From an uncultured Granulosicoccaceae bacterium (GTDB lineage Bacteria > Pseudomonadota > Gammaproteobacteria > Granulosicoccales > Granulosicoccaceae): 64,000 bases of DNA. The DNA lies in assembly GCA_937951345.1 (NCBI GenBank), contig CALFCF010000015.1, positions 1 to 64,000 of the forward strand, written 5' to 3'. Positions 18,549-26,748 of the stretch are shown here, piece by piece (positions within the stretch are counted from its first letter, which is position 1; the number at the start of each line of letters is the position of its first letter). Position numbers and translations under genes: made by a program. The notes under the pieces were generated by a model, which did not search any database, was not told where the DNA came from, and worked only from the letters and a program-made list of their open reading frames with translations.

Positions 18549-19526
18549 ATGGCTTATGCAATAACAATGGACGCATGCGGAGGCTCCGATGTGTTCAAAT
18601 CCACCGATATCGAAATGCCTGCACCGGGCCCGGGTGAAGTACTGCTTCACCACGAGGCCGTTGGTTTGAATTTTATCGATGTGTATTTCCGTTCCGGGCT
18701 TTATCCGATCGAAAATTTTCCGGCTGTGGTTGGCATGGAAGCATCCGGCACCGTCTCAGCGGTTGGCGAAGGAGTCAACGATTTCTCACCCGGGGACCGG
18801 GTAGCCTATGCCGCGCCGCCAATAGGTGCATACAGCAGTGATCGCGTTATTCGTGCCGACGCCTTGGTTAACCTGCCGGATAAAATATCTCACGAACAGG
18901 CAGCAGCAATGATGTTGCAGGGTCTGACAGTCCAGTACCTGATCAGACAAACCTATCCGGTTAAGTCCGGAGATACCGTTCTGTTTCATGCTGCCGCTGG
19001 CGGCGTCGGTTTGATCGCCTGTCAATGGTTAAAGCACTTGGGTGCAACCGTTATCGGAACAGTCGGCAGCGAAGAAAAAGCGACACTAGCTAAAACGAAT
19101 GGTTGTGACCATACCATTTTGTACCAGACTGAGGATGTCGCAGCGCGTGTTCGTGAGATTACGGATGGTAAAGGTGTACCGGTAGTGTATGACTCAGTCG
19201 GTGCGTCAACGCTTGATGCATCGCTTGACAGTCTGGCACCGCGTGGATTGCTGGTAAGTTTCGGCAACGCATCCGGACCGGTAACCGATTTTAACTTCGG
19301 CACCCTTGCAGCAAAGGGATCGCTCTACGTCACACGGCCGACTCTAATGACATACATTGCTGATCCTGCGGCAATGCGTGCCATGGCAACAGAATTGTTT
19401 GATGTTGTCGGAAATGGCCACGTAAACATTACGGTAAATCAAACGTTCGCACTCAAAGAAGCCGCAAAAGCGCACGATGCACTTGAGTCCCGCGCGACAA
19501 CGGGCTCTACGGTTTTAATTCCTTGA
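18549..19526 (+). CDS. NADPH:quinone oxidoreductase (zeta-crystallin type)
   Basis: A 325-residue medium-chain dehydrogenase/reductase lacking zinc ligands. VGLNFIDVYFRSGLYP (about 38-53) and PAVVGMEASGTV are typical of the quinone oxidoreductase (QorA) branch. The nucleotide-binding motif is HAAAGGVG (about 143-150). It reduces quinones or enones with NADPH in the cytoplasm. The start has AAGGTAG about 7 nt upstream. It ends before a bipartite hairpin shared with the convergent thioredoxin-like gene. Confidence 0.93.
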   Translation: MAYAITMDACGGSDVFKSTDIEMPAPGPGEVLLHHEAVGLNFIDVYFRSGLYPIENFPAVVGMEASGTVSAVGEGVNDFSPGDRVAYAAPPIGAYSSDRVIRADALVNLPDKISHEQAAAMMLQGLTVQYLIRQTYPVKSGDTVLFHAAAGGVGLIACQWLKHLGATVIGTVGSEEKATLAKTNGCDHTILYQTEDVAARVREITDGKGVPVVYDSVGASTLDASLDSLAPRGLLVSFGNASGPVTDFNFGTLAAKGSLYVTRPTLMTYIADPAAMRAMATELFDVVGNGHVNITVNQTFALKEAAKAHDALESRATTGSTVLIP

Positions 19527-19576
19527 TGCGCACTTGAAGCTAAACAATACAAATAATCAACACTGCTATAACAAAG

Positions 19577-19614
19577 CGGCCATCACCTTACGCGCAGGCG
19601 TAGGATGATGGCCG
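19577..19614. terminator. Bidirectional hairpin between convergent genes
   Basis: A two-part perfect stem: 9 bp (19577-19585 with 19606-19614), then a small internal loop, then 5 bp (19589-19593 with 19598-19602) and a 4-nt loop. It lies between the convergent quinone oxidoreductase and thioredoxin-like genes and could end transcription from either side. No T-run follows. Confidence 0.65.
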
Positions 19615-19650
19615 AGAGTCTGTCAGATCTCTGGCTGACGGCTTCTTTGG

Positions 19651-20064
19651 CTATTCAGGTGCAATAGCCGCTTCGAAAAGTTGACTGATTTTTGATTTCG
19701 ATGTGCCGGCGATTATTCGTTCTAACTCATTTCCGCCGCGAAACATGACAAGCGTTGAACGTCGCGGAATCTTCAGCTCAGATACAACCGCAGAAGAACG
19801 GTAGGTATCCCAGTCCACGTTGATCAGTCTGACTTTCTTGTATGCTGCATTGCCGGATACTAACGCACGCACGGTGCGTTTTTGGGTTCGACAAGTGCTT
19901 CACCATTTAGCGTGAAAACTGAGCAGAAACGGCTCACCGCTGGCAAGCAGAGACTCATAGAGCTCAGGGGTATAGTTTTCGTAAGCGGGCTTTTCGCTCG
20001 AAAAAACCGGCGCGGTCGCGACAAGCGATACTCCGGCAATCGACAGGAATTGACGACGGTTCAT
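19651..20064 (-). CDS. Candidate selenocysteine-containing exported thioredoxin-like protein (in-frame UGA at codon 55)
   Basis: Read through one TGA (19902-19900), this frame gives a 137-residue protein. It has a signal peptide (MNRRQFLSIAGVSLVATAP), possibly Tat because of the RR, then a thioredoxin fold. The active site reads FHAKW-U-STC: W54, UGA55, S56, T57, C58, so the stop is exactly at the first Cys of CxxC. Downstream, VRLINVDWDTY, KIPRRSTLVMFRGG (cis-Pro region) and RIIAGTS are intact thioredoxin features. No other stop or frameshift interrupts it. A hairpin 26 nt after the UGA fits a bacterial SECIS. Alternatives are a fresh nonsense mutation or a sequencing error. No sel genes lie in the window, so this needs genome-level support. 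Confidence 0.7.
19862..19880 (-). promoter_or_regulatory. Candidate bacterial SECIS hairpin
   Basis: On the minus-strand RNA, bases 20-26 after the UGA (19880-19874) pair with bases 32-38 (19868-19862). This gives a 7-bp stem with loop CGUGC at bases 27-31. The loop begins 26 nt from the UGA and has G as its second base. As I recall the published bacterial SECIS consensus (loop 16-37 nt from UGA, 4-16 bp stem, 3-14 nt loop, G in the first two loop bases), it fits on all four counts. An alternative pairing shifted by 4 nt with a 3-nt loop exists. Confidence 0.55.
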
Positions 20065-20222
20065 AAGGTGTTGGCTCAACAGAAAATAATGGATTATTTG
20101 TAATATCGTTTAGTTCTAAAAAATCGATTAGTTCTAAATTACTTTATAGCTCTGGCGTTCGTTAAAGCGCTAAGTAAATCTATAGTAGTCGATAGTTACC
20201 AAATTTTACTGTAAATATCTAA

Positions 20223-20236
20223 GGAACCTCTGATTT
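20223..20236 (+). mobile_element. Solo terminal sequence of the IS5-type MITE
   Basis: GGAACCTCTGATTT is identical to the outer 14 bp of the right inverted repeat of the MITE at 50031-50170. It is preceded by CTAA, a YTAR-type target. I cannot find a partner end within the next several hundred bases, so this is a remnant of a decayed or truncated copy. Confidence 0.6.
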
Positions 20237-20320
20237 CAAAAAGCAGCTTTCGAGCAAAGATAGCGCCTTTATACGGTACCAGTGCGTACAACAGCAATTT
20301 GTAGCTCTACAAACCTACGA

Positions 20321-20350
20321 ATCTGAGCCTAAACCGGATTTGGCTCAGAT
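20321..20350 (-). terminator. Probable terminator of the RhtA-like exporter gene
   Basis: A 9-bp perfect stem, ATCTGAGCC (20321-20329) with GGCTCAGAT (20342-20350), 12-nt loop, 16 bp beyond the stop of the minus gene at 20367. No clear U-tract. Confidence 0.55.
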
Positions 20351-20366
20351 CAGAAAAGTACCTGTT

Positions 20367-21182
20367 TCACTCTTTCTGCTGCAGTGAAATGCCAATTGAA
20401 GCTGCCACCACACAAACAACAGCGACAATCCCGTTAACGCCGAGGCGCTCACCAAGCAATGCAGCACCGACCAGGGCGGCCGCAGCGGGCTCGAGGCTCA
20501 CCAACACACCGTAATTACGAGCGGGTAACTTTTTCAGTGCCTCATATTCCAACGTAAACGGAAGTGTTGTTGATAAAACCGCAACACCTAACGCCAGCAT
20601 TATCACCGCAGGACTTGAAAATAGCGCAGGCAGCACAGGTATCGCAAACGGCAATAGAGCAAACGCCGCGACGAGCATGCCAAGTGTCAGGCCTGTATTA
20701 CCCGTAATCCGTGTACTGACTTGCTTCGACAACAGAATAAACAGCGCCCAACCTGCACCTGCGAGCAAAGCAAACACGACACCGAGTGTATCGAGATCCG
20801 CACCGGACAGTGGAGAAAGTAGAAATATACCGATTGCTGCCAGCGCCACCCAGATCAGTTGGCGTGAATTTTTGGAGGTAAATGCGGCAACGCTTAACGG
20901 GCCGATAAATTCAAATGCGACAGCCGCACCCAACGGTATACGCGCGATAGCCATGTAGAAAAACAGATTCATCACAGCCATGCACAATCCGTAAGGCACA
21001 ACCAGCTTCCATTGACTCATCAGCGAATCGCTTAGACAGGAAAAACTGATTCTATTTATAGCCAGCAGCAGCAGCGCTGAGATCAATACACGGATGGCAA
21101 CTGTGCCATCCGGACCGAGTGTGGCGAACAAGTGGGTTGCAATTGCAGCGCCCAACTGTATGACCAGAATAGCCAGCAACAC
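20367..21182 (-). CDS. EamA-family exporter, RhtA-like
   Basis: A 271-residue inner-membrane protein with about nine to ten hydrophobic segments in two EamA halves. PLGAAVAFEFIGPLSVAAF, STTLPFTLEYEALKKLPARNYGVLVSLEPA and the C-terminal LLGERL pattern closely match RhtA, the threonine/homoserine exporter. The apparent start is a GTG at 21182, with no clear ribosome site. The frame stays open upstream, so the true N-terminus may be about 15 residues longer, as in E. coli RhtA. It sits next to amino-acid and polyamine genes. Confidence 0.83.
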   Translation of the reverse strand: MLLAILVIQLGAAIATHLFATLGPDGTVAIRVLISALLLLAINRISFSCLSDSLMSQWKLVVPYGLCMAVMNLFFYMAIARIPLGAAVAFEFIGPLSVAAFTSKNSRQLIWVALAAIGIFLLSPLSGADLDTLGVVFALLAGAGWALFILLSKQVSTRITGNTGLTLGMLVAAFALLPFAIPVLPALFSSPAVIMLALGVAVLSTTLPFTLEYEALKKLPARNYGVLVSLEPAAAALVGAALLGERLGVNGIVAVVCVVAASIGISLQQKE

Positions 21183-21268
21183 AAGGCCCGAAGGCGGGAT
21201 GACGTGAATTAACTTGATGAGTGAATTTACCGAAACGTTTCGCTCAAAGGAAAAGAATTGATAGTCAG

Positions 21269-22303
21269 TTAAGATACTGCAGAGAAACCATTTAACACAT
21301 TGACAGTGTTCACACCGATTTCTTCGACCGCATACCCACCTTCCATCACAAACAGCGTCGGTAATTTCAGTCGGCCCAGCAATTCACCATAGTCGGTGAA
21401 GTCGTCGCTGGTTAACTTGAAAAAACTGATAGGGTCTTTCTCGAATGTGTCGACTCCGAGTGACACAACCAATGCATCCGGACTGAACTTCTCTGTCGCG
21501 CGACAGGCATTTCGCAACGCTTCTGACCAGACACTGTACGGCGTGCCCGGCGGCATCGGAAAATTCAGATTGTAACCCTCACCCTTGCCTTCCCCTATTT
21601 CGTCCGCATAGCCTAGGAAATGCGGAAATGCATGCACAGGATCGCCGTGCAACGAGATAAACAATACGTCATCGCGCTGGTAGAAGATATCCTGCGTGCC
21701 GTTGCCATGGTGGAAATCGACATCCAGTATGACAACTCGCTCCGCGCCATTGTGTAGAAAACCCTCGGCTGCCAGTGCCGCGTTGTTCAAAAAGCAGTAA
21801 CCGCCATACAGATCTGCAGCGGCATGGTGGCCGGGGGGCCGACACAACGCGAACACTTCCCGATTGCCGGAACTGACCTCAGCCTGCGCAGTCACTGCGC
21901 AGTTGGCACTGCTGAGTGCTGCCTGCCAGGTACCGGCTGTAATTGCAGTTTCAATAGCCATTGCGTAGTACCCCAGCTTGCCATCAATATATTCTGGTAC
22001 CCGTTGCTGCATACGTCTGGCTGGAAAAACAGTGGGTAACGCCTCCCCGTCGAAACCCTCTTTCTGCCACTCGGACCAGGCGCTCTGTAGAAACTGAAGG
22101 TAGTCGCGCGTGTGCACGCGCTGCAATAAGTCAGTTGCCAATGGTTGCGCCGGTTTGAATTCCGTATGTCCCTGCGCCTTGAGCTGATCATGAATATAAG
22201 TCCAGCGCTCCGGGCACTCGTACGGCCGAACAAAGGTGCCACCAGCCAGCTCACCTTTAGGAAAATGCAATTGATGATCGTCTGAAGCGATGGTTGTAAA
22301 CAT
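21269..22303 (-). CDS. Histone deacetylase superfamily, acetylpolyamine amidohydrolase-like
   Basis: A 344-residue zinc hydrolase of the arginase/deacetylase fold. CRPPGHHAA (about 153-161) holds the paired catalytic His, DVDFHHGNGTQDIF (about 198-211) the zinc Asp/His, SLGVDTFEKDP the third zinc Asp, and FVMEGGYAV the Gly-Gly-Tyr motif. The N-terminal RPYECPERW and overall length match bacterial acetylpolyamine amidohydrolases. These remove acetyl groups from acetylputrescine or acetylspermidine. The PotF-like and PuuA-like genes nearby support a polyamine role. Confidence 0.87.
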   Translation of the reverse strand: MFTTIASDDHQLHFPKGELAGGTFVRPYECPERWTYIHDQLKAQGHTEFKPAQPLATDLLQRVHTRDYLQFLQSAWSEWQKEGFDGEALPTVFPARRMQQRVPEYIDGKLGYYAMAIETAITAGTWQAALSSANCAVTAQAEVSSGNREVFALCRPPGHHAAADLYGGYCFLNNAALAAEGFLHNGAERVVILDVDFHHGNGTQDIFYQRDDVLFISLHGDPVHAFPHFLGYADEIGEGKGEGYNLNFPMPPGTPYSVWSEALRNACRATEKFSPDALVVSLGVDTFEKDPISFFKLTSDDFTDYGELLGRLKLPTLFVMEGGYAVEEIGVNTVNVLNGFSAVS

Positions 22304-22305
22304 GT

Positions 22306-22935
22306 TTATTCCGTAAAGAGGCGAACAGCCAGCAGCACAAACACCGTTGCCGATACGCGCGACAAATTTCTTGTCAATCTTTTTGAGCGTTGAAGCAAGC
22401 GCGCCAGCGTTGCACCTGACATACCTACGCAGGCGTTTATGCTGGTGCCGGTCAAATTGAACAACAAGCCCAGCGCCAGAAACTGCACTACCGGATGAGC
22501 GGCATGTGGATCGACGAACTGGGGAATAAAGGCCAGAATGAAAACCGCAACTTTGGGATTTAAAAGATTAACCAGCGTCCCGTTACGCCAGACAGCAAAA
22601 TCATCAAGCGCGATTGACTCTGCCGGCGCACCAACAAACGCCGGTGTGTGCCAGGTACGCCAGGCCAGCCAAAGCAAATAGGCCGCTCCTGCCCATCTCA
22701 GCGCGTTAAACGCCAACGGGTAGATGGCCAGCAATGCCGATAGGCCAGACACAGCAAGCAAACAATGCAGGATCGATCCGGAGGCGATACCCAGACTTGC
22801 TATCACACCCTGCCGCGGGCCACCGTGCATACCCTGGTTCAGGCAATAGAGAAAATCACTGCCCGGTGTGATGTTCAACATCAATGCAGCAAACAAAAAC
22901 ACCGGCCAGGTTTCAGGAAGTATCGCCGTATTCAC
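22306..22935 (-). CDS. LysE/RhtB family amino-acid exporter
   Basis: A 209-residue membrane protein with about six hydrophobic segments. The LysE signature NITPGSDFLYCLNQGMHGGPRQGVIASLG is at about 21-49, and FLVNLLNPKVAVFILAF-like residues are near 125. It exports amino acids or related compounds. Only 2 bp separate its stop from the start of the deacetylase gene, so the two are one transcript. Confidence 0.88.
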   Translation of the reverse strand: MNTAILPETWPVFLFAALMLNITPGSDFLYCLNQGMHGGPRQGVIASLGIASGSILHCLLAVSGLSALLAIYPLAFNALRWAGAAYLLWLAWRTWHTPAFVGAPAESIALDDFAVWRNGTLVNLLNPKVAVFILAFIPQFVDPHAAHPVVQFLALGLLFNLTGTSINACVGMSGATLARLLQRSKRLTRNLSRVSATVFVLLAVRLFTE

Positions 22936-23023
22936 AGTGGCGAATATCTCACGTATGTTTCACACAGTTTCGCCAAGTGTGTCTCTACGATCGGTCGCAA
23001 TCTTTTGTTCCTACTCTTTATCC

Positions 23024-23062
23024 CGATTGCGTATCTCGATTGCGTATCCTGATTGCGTATCC
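23024..23062. repeat. 13-bp tandem repeat, three copies
   Basis: CGATTGCGTATCT and two near-identical copies (23024-23036, 23037-23049, 23050-23062), in the spacer upstream of the LysE gene and downstream of the polyamine-binding protein gene. Confidence 0.85.
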
Positions 23063-23219
23063 AGGCGACTACCGGTTGCCTGCTCTAAACTTGCATTGGC
23101 GCAACCAGCAAGTTATGCCCTCTGCCTGCAGCAATTTTCAAAAAAACTTATTGCCATCAAATAAACAGAGGGCGGCACACTTAGATCGTCAGGTGCGCTG
23201 TCACAGGGATGCTACACGA

Positions 23220-24263
23220 TTACTTTTTCAGATTCGTCCAGATTTGATCGTATAGGCGCTGAGTTGCCTCATCACAAACCGCAACGAACGTACCTGCGGG
23301 TGCATCAGCAGGCGGATTCGCCTCGGGCGATGCTTTCAGATCGGCATCGAGCAGATCCGATACACCCTTGACGCCTGCAGTGTAACGGGCAAAGTTAGTC
23401 ACCGCTGCAATGTTCTCGGGCTCAAGCAGGAAGTTCATGAACTTGATGGCATTGTCCCGATTGGGCGCTTTTTCCAACAGAACCACATTATCCATCCAGA
23501 CGACATAGCCTTGTGACGGATAGGCATACTCGACGTTTGCACCTTCTTCACGGGCTTTGGCACCAAAGCCATTCCAGATCATGCCAACTGCAGCGTCACC
23601 CGAGACCAGTACGTCTTTAGCACCATCACTATTAAATGATGCCCAATGAGGTTTTGCTTCCTGCAGTAATGCATTAAGTTGTTTCAACTGGTCACGATCA
23701 CTGGTGCATTGCGGAATACCCAAATGCAATGATGCGAGTGCCAGAACTTCGCCCTGGCTATCCAGTACATTAATGCGGCCGGAGAGTTCTTCCGGTGGTG
23801 AGAACACAATATCCGTAGTGCGGATATTATCTGTGTAAACATCACGGTTAACCATAAAACTGGTCGAACCCCACTGGTAAGGGATGGAGTGTTTTCGACC
23901 GGGATCAAAGTCCACATCAACCCACTGCGATTCAATATTGTCAAAGTTCGACAACTCACCCGGTTCGATGGTGTCGAGCATGCCTTCGTTACGCATAATC
24001 TCAACCATATAGTCGCCGGGCACTGCAACGTCATACGTTCCCATAGAACCGGCTTTTAAATTTGCCAGCATGGCTTCGTTGGAATCGTAGGTGTCCATGG
24101 TCACCTTGACGTCATGCTCTTCAGAAAATTTATCCAGCAGCTCCTGCGGAATATATTCAAACCAGTGGTAAATACTCAGCGACCCGGCGGACTGAACACC
24201 TGTCGACACCGACAAGGCCATCACGCCACTAACCAGCGCACTTGTGACAAATTTTCTTTTCAT
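23220..24263 (-). CDS. Polyamine ABC transporter periplasmic binding protein (PotD/PotF-like)
   Basis: A 347-residue exported protein. The signal peptide ends near GVQSAG (residue 26). The mature N-terminus LSIYHWFEYIPQELLDKFSEEHDVKV, the DVAVPGDYMVEIM segment and the IPYQWGST motif are typical of PotF/SpuD-type putrescine or spermidine binding proteins. C-terminal Cys residues may form a disulfide. No ATPase or permease genes adjoin it, so it must work with a transporter coded elsewhere or be an orphan. A RBS-like GAGGAG lies 8 nt before the start. Confidence 0.87.
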   Translation of the reverse strand: MKRKFVTSALVSGVMALSVSTGVQSAGSLSIYHWFEYIPQELLDKFSEEHDVKVTMDTYDSNEAMLANLKAGSMGTYDVAVPGDYMVEIMRNEGMLDTIEPGELSNFDNIESQWVDVDFDPGRKHSIPYQWGSTSFMVNRDVYTDNIRTTDIVFSPPEELSGRINVLDSQGEVLALASLHLGIPQCTSDRDQLKQLNALLQEAKPHWASFNSDGAKDVLVSGDAAVGMIWNGFGAKAREEGANVEYAYPSQGYVVWMDNVVLLEKAPNRDNAIKFMNFLLEPENIAAVTNFARYTAGVKGVSDLLDADLKASPEANPPADAPAGTFVAVCDEATQRLYDQIWTNLKK

Positions 24264-24499
24264 TAGCTAGCTCCTCTGCTTTATGTAAACCTGGGATTTC
24301 GTGACATCGTCCCCAGTCTGTCGGGACACCACAATACTGTAACAAACATCCGGAGGCTAAACGAGAAATTCGCACTGGTGTTCGCCTGCGCGTAAACTAC
24401 ACGGCTGCGGGTCTCCTACACGATTCGGCGGATAAACCTTGTCACAGCCCAAATACGCCAAATGCAGCCCAATTCGAGACAAAAGGCCTCTGTACGTCC

Positions 24500-25507
24500 A
24501 TGAATGAGCAACCCATACCCATTTCCATCGATCAGATTCGAGCTTCCGCTGAGCGGCTCAAAGGTAAAAGCTTTATCACCCCCTTGCTGGAAAGTCCTTT
24601 TCTGAACCAGCTGGCGGGTAAGCGGGTGTTGGTGAAAGCAGAATGTTTGCAACGCACAGGATCATTTAAATTCCGCGGAGCCTGGTCTGCCGTGTCAGCC
24701 CTGTCGACCGATATACTTCAACGTGGGGTAATTGCCTATTCATCCGGCAACCACGCACAGGGTGTCGCACTGGCAGCCAAGCTGGCAGGCTCACAGGCGG
24801 TAATAATAATGCCGGGTGACGCACCGCAACTGAAAATTGCCAACACACGACAGCTTGGCGCCGAGGTTGTGCTCTACGATCGTCCCGGCGGTGAAAATCG
24901 CGAGAAGCTCGGTGAAGAGCTGGCTAACGAACGCGGGCTACATTTAATCCGACCATACGACGACCCGTATGTTGTTTGTGGACAAGGCACCTGTGGTCTG
25001 GAAATCGCTGAGCAGGCACAATCGCTGGGAATAAAACAGGCGACTGTACTCGTCTGCTGTGGTGGTGGTGGATTAACCTCAGGGATTGCCACCGCGTTAG
25101 AAAGTGATGCGCCGGACTTTATCGTCCGTCCTGTTGAACCACAATACTATGATGATGTTGTGCGTTCGCAAATCGCCGGATCCCGACAGTTCGTCACTGG
25201 TTCGCAACCTTCGATATGCGATGCGATCGTGACTCCGGCTCCCGGTGAACTGACATTTCCTGTGATAAAAGAAAAATGCAAAACCGGCCTTGTTGTCAGT
25301 GATCGTGAGGCGTTGATGGCAATGGGGCAAGCACTGATGCGCCTGAAAGTGATAGCCGAGCCAGGTGGTGCTGTTGCTCTTGCGGCCGCACTCTATCACA
25401 GCATAGAAATTGACAGCGATGTTGTCATTGCAACTATCTCAGGTGGCAATGCTGATCCGCAAACGATTGCTCAAGCGCTCGAGATGACAACTGTTTCATC
25501 TGAATAG
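24500..25507 (+). CDS. PLP-dependent threonine/serine dehydratase (or serine racemase-like)
   Basis: A 335-residue fold-type II PLP enzyme. The PLP Lys is in RTGSFKFRGAW (about 55), the substrate loop is SSGNHAQGVALA (about 80-91), and the phosphate-binding loop is CCGGGGLTSG (about 182-191). There is no C-terminal ACT domain, so it is a catabolic-type threonine ammonia-lyase, serine dehydratase or racemase. 2,3-diaminopropionate or hydroxyaspartate lyases look similar. It is divergent from the PotF-like gene. Confidence 0.87.
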   Translation: MNEQPIPISIDQIRASAERLKGKSFITPLLESPFLNQLAGKRVLVKAECLQRTGSFKFRGAWSAVSALSTDILQRGVIAYSSGNHAQGVALAAKLAGSQAVIIMPGDAPQLKIANTRQLGAEVVLYDRPGGENREKLGEELANERGLHLIRPYDDPYVVCGQGTCGLEIAEQAQSLGIKQATVLVCCGGGGLTSGIATALESDAPDFIVRPVEPQYYDDVVRSQIAGSRQFVTGSQPSICDAIVTPAPGELTFPVIKEKCKTGLVVSDREALMAMGQALMRLKVIAEPGGAVALAAALYHSIEIDSDVVIATISGGNADPQTIAQALEMTTVSSE

Positions 25508-25618
25508 TTAACTGGTAATCGTTTACCGGCTGAGCCAAACCGCCACCTCAAAAAACTAACCTGGTAACTCACCAATGAAGGTTCTGCAACACGTTTGCCT
25601 ACTCAGTTACAGTGCGGC

Positions 25619-26662
25619 ATGACAGATCGAACAGACAATTCCTTGAATGCAACACAGAATGTAACGCAAAGAACGGCGTTGTTCGATGAACTGGCAACGT
25701 ACTTTGACCAACGCGTTAGCGCTACACATCTGGACAAGCGGCTACGCATTGAAGAAAGACGAAATCAAAAGTTCAGCAAACCAATACCCTGGTGGAAGCA
25801 GCTCAAATCTGTACGCTTTCTGTTCCGGTTGTTTTTGCATCTGACACTATTGCGTGGTCGCGGACAACGCAATGCGCTGGACCTCAAAGTCGAACATTAT
25901 GAATTTGATCAGCCACGGGCAGCAAAAGCTGCGAAACCGGAAGTTCAGCATCTGCGCATTCTGCATCTAAGTGACTTTCACATTAACGCCCACCCGGATT
26001 ATGCACGTGTCCTTGCAGAGCGACTAAAAGACATAGAGGCAGATCTGACACTTTTCACTGGTGATTTACGCGCCCGTTCATTCGGCAGTAATGCACCGGC
26101 ACTGGCCGCACTGGAGTCGATAGCTGAGATGATTCCGAATTTAGGGGGACACTGCTACGCAGCTTTAGGCAACCATGATTCCATCACGCTGGTGCCACAC
26201 CTGGAACAACTCGGCTTCCAATGTCTTATCAACGAATCGGTCGAATTTGATATAAATAATATACCGATTGTTCTGTCAGGGGTTGATGACCCGAGCGACT
26301 ACCGTTGTGATGATCTGAGTGCCTGTCTGCCGGATCATCTACAAGATGAAAGTGCACGCACTTACCTTGCACCACGTCTGGCAATTCTAATGGCGCATTC
26401 CCCGGAACTAATAGCTAGCGCAGCTGCGCGAGGTTATGACATTTACCTGACTGGGCACTTGCACGGTGGTCAAATCTGCTGGCCCAGCGGCCGGCCGATT
26501 CGCTATAAACTCGATTTACCCTGGGAATACTGCAGTGGCGGCTGGCGCAAAAATAACCTGCAGGGCTACACTTCGCGCGGTAGCGGAACGACTATTGTCG
26601 ACGCTCGTTTTAATTGTCCACCTGAAGTCACGATACTCACGTTCAGTGCAAATAAAAACTGA
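25619..26662 (+). CDS. Metallophosphoesterase (YkuE/LpxH-like)
   Basis: A 347-residue calcineurin-like phosphoesterase with the full metal-binding set: LHLSDFHIN, LFTGDLRAR, ALGNHDS, MAHSPE and TGHLHGGQICWP. The about 110-residue N-terminal part has a basic stretch and one hydrophobic segment (KSVRFLFRLFLHLTLL), which suggests membrane association. The family includes YkuE-type phosphodiesterases and UDP-diacylglucosamine hydrolases, and the substrate here is unknown. I prefer the ATG at 25619 over a TTG at 25595. A second, divergent member lies at 48885. Confidence 0.85.
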   Translation: MTDRTDNSLNATQNVTQRTALFDELATYFDQRVSATHLDKRLRIEERRNQKFSKPIPWWKQLKSVRFLFRLFLHLTLLRGRGQRNALDLKVEHYEFDQPRAAKAAKPEVQHLRILHLSDFHINAHPDYARVLAERLKDIEADLTLFTGDLRARSFGSNAPALAALESIAEMIPNLGGHCYAALGNHDSITLVPHLEQLGFQCLINESVEFDINNIPIVLSGVDDPSDYRCDDLSACLPDHLQDESARTYLAPRLAILMAHSPELIASAAARGYDIYLTGHLHGGQICWPSGRPIRYKLDLPWEYCSGGWRKNNLQGYTSRGSGTTIVDARFNCPPEVTILTFSANKN

Positions 26663-26748
26663 TCTATATAATCTGAGCGATATAATTCTATTAACATGAT
26701 CAGCACTGACCCATCCGAAAGATCACTGAAGTGAACAGATTATGTTTA

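Larger units (their letters stand above)
20065..20366. other. 302-bp intergenic region between thioredoxin-like and RhtA-like genes
   Basis: No gene is visible. The region is AT-rich near 20090-20220, with two imperfect copies of a GTTCTAAA-containing segment (about 20108-20140). It also contains a solo end of the 50-kb MITE family at 20219-20236 and a terminator-like hairpin at 20321-20350. Confidence 0.7.

Noticed and set aside
25575-25622. Small open frame overlapping the metallophosphoesterase start by ATGA-type overlap
   Set aside because: Fifteen codons with no ribosome site or leader-peptide character; likely chance.
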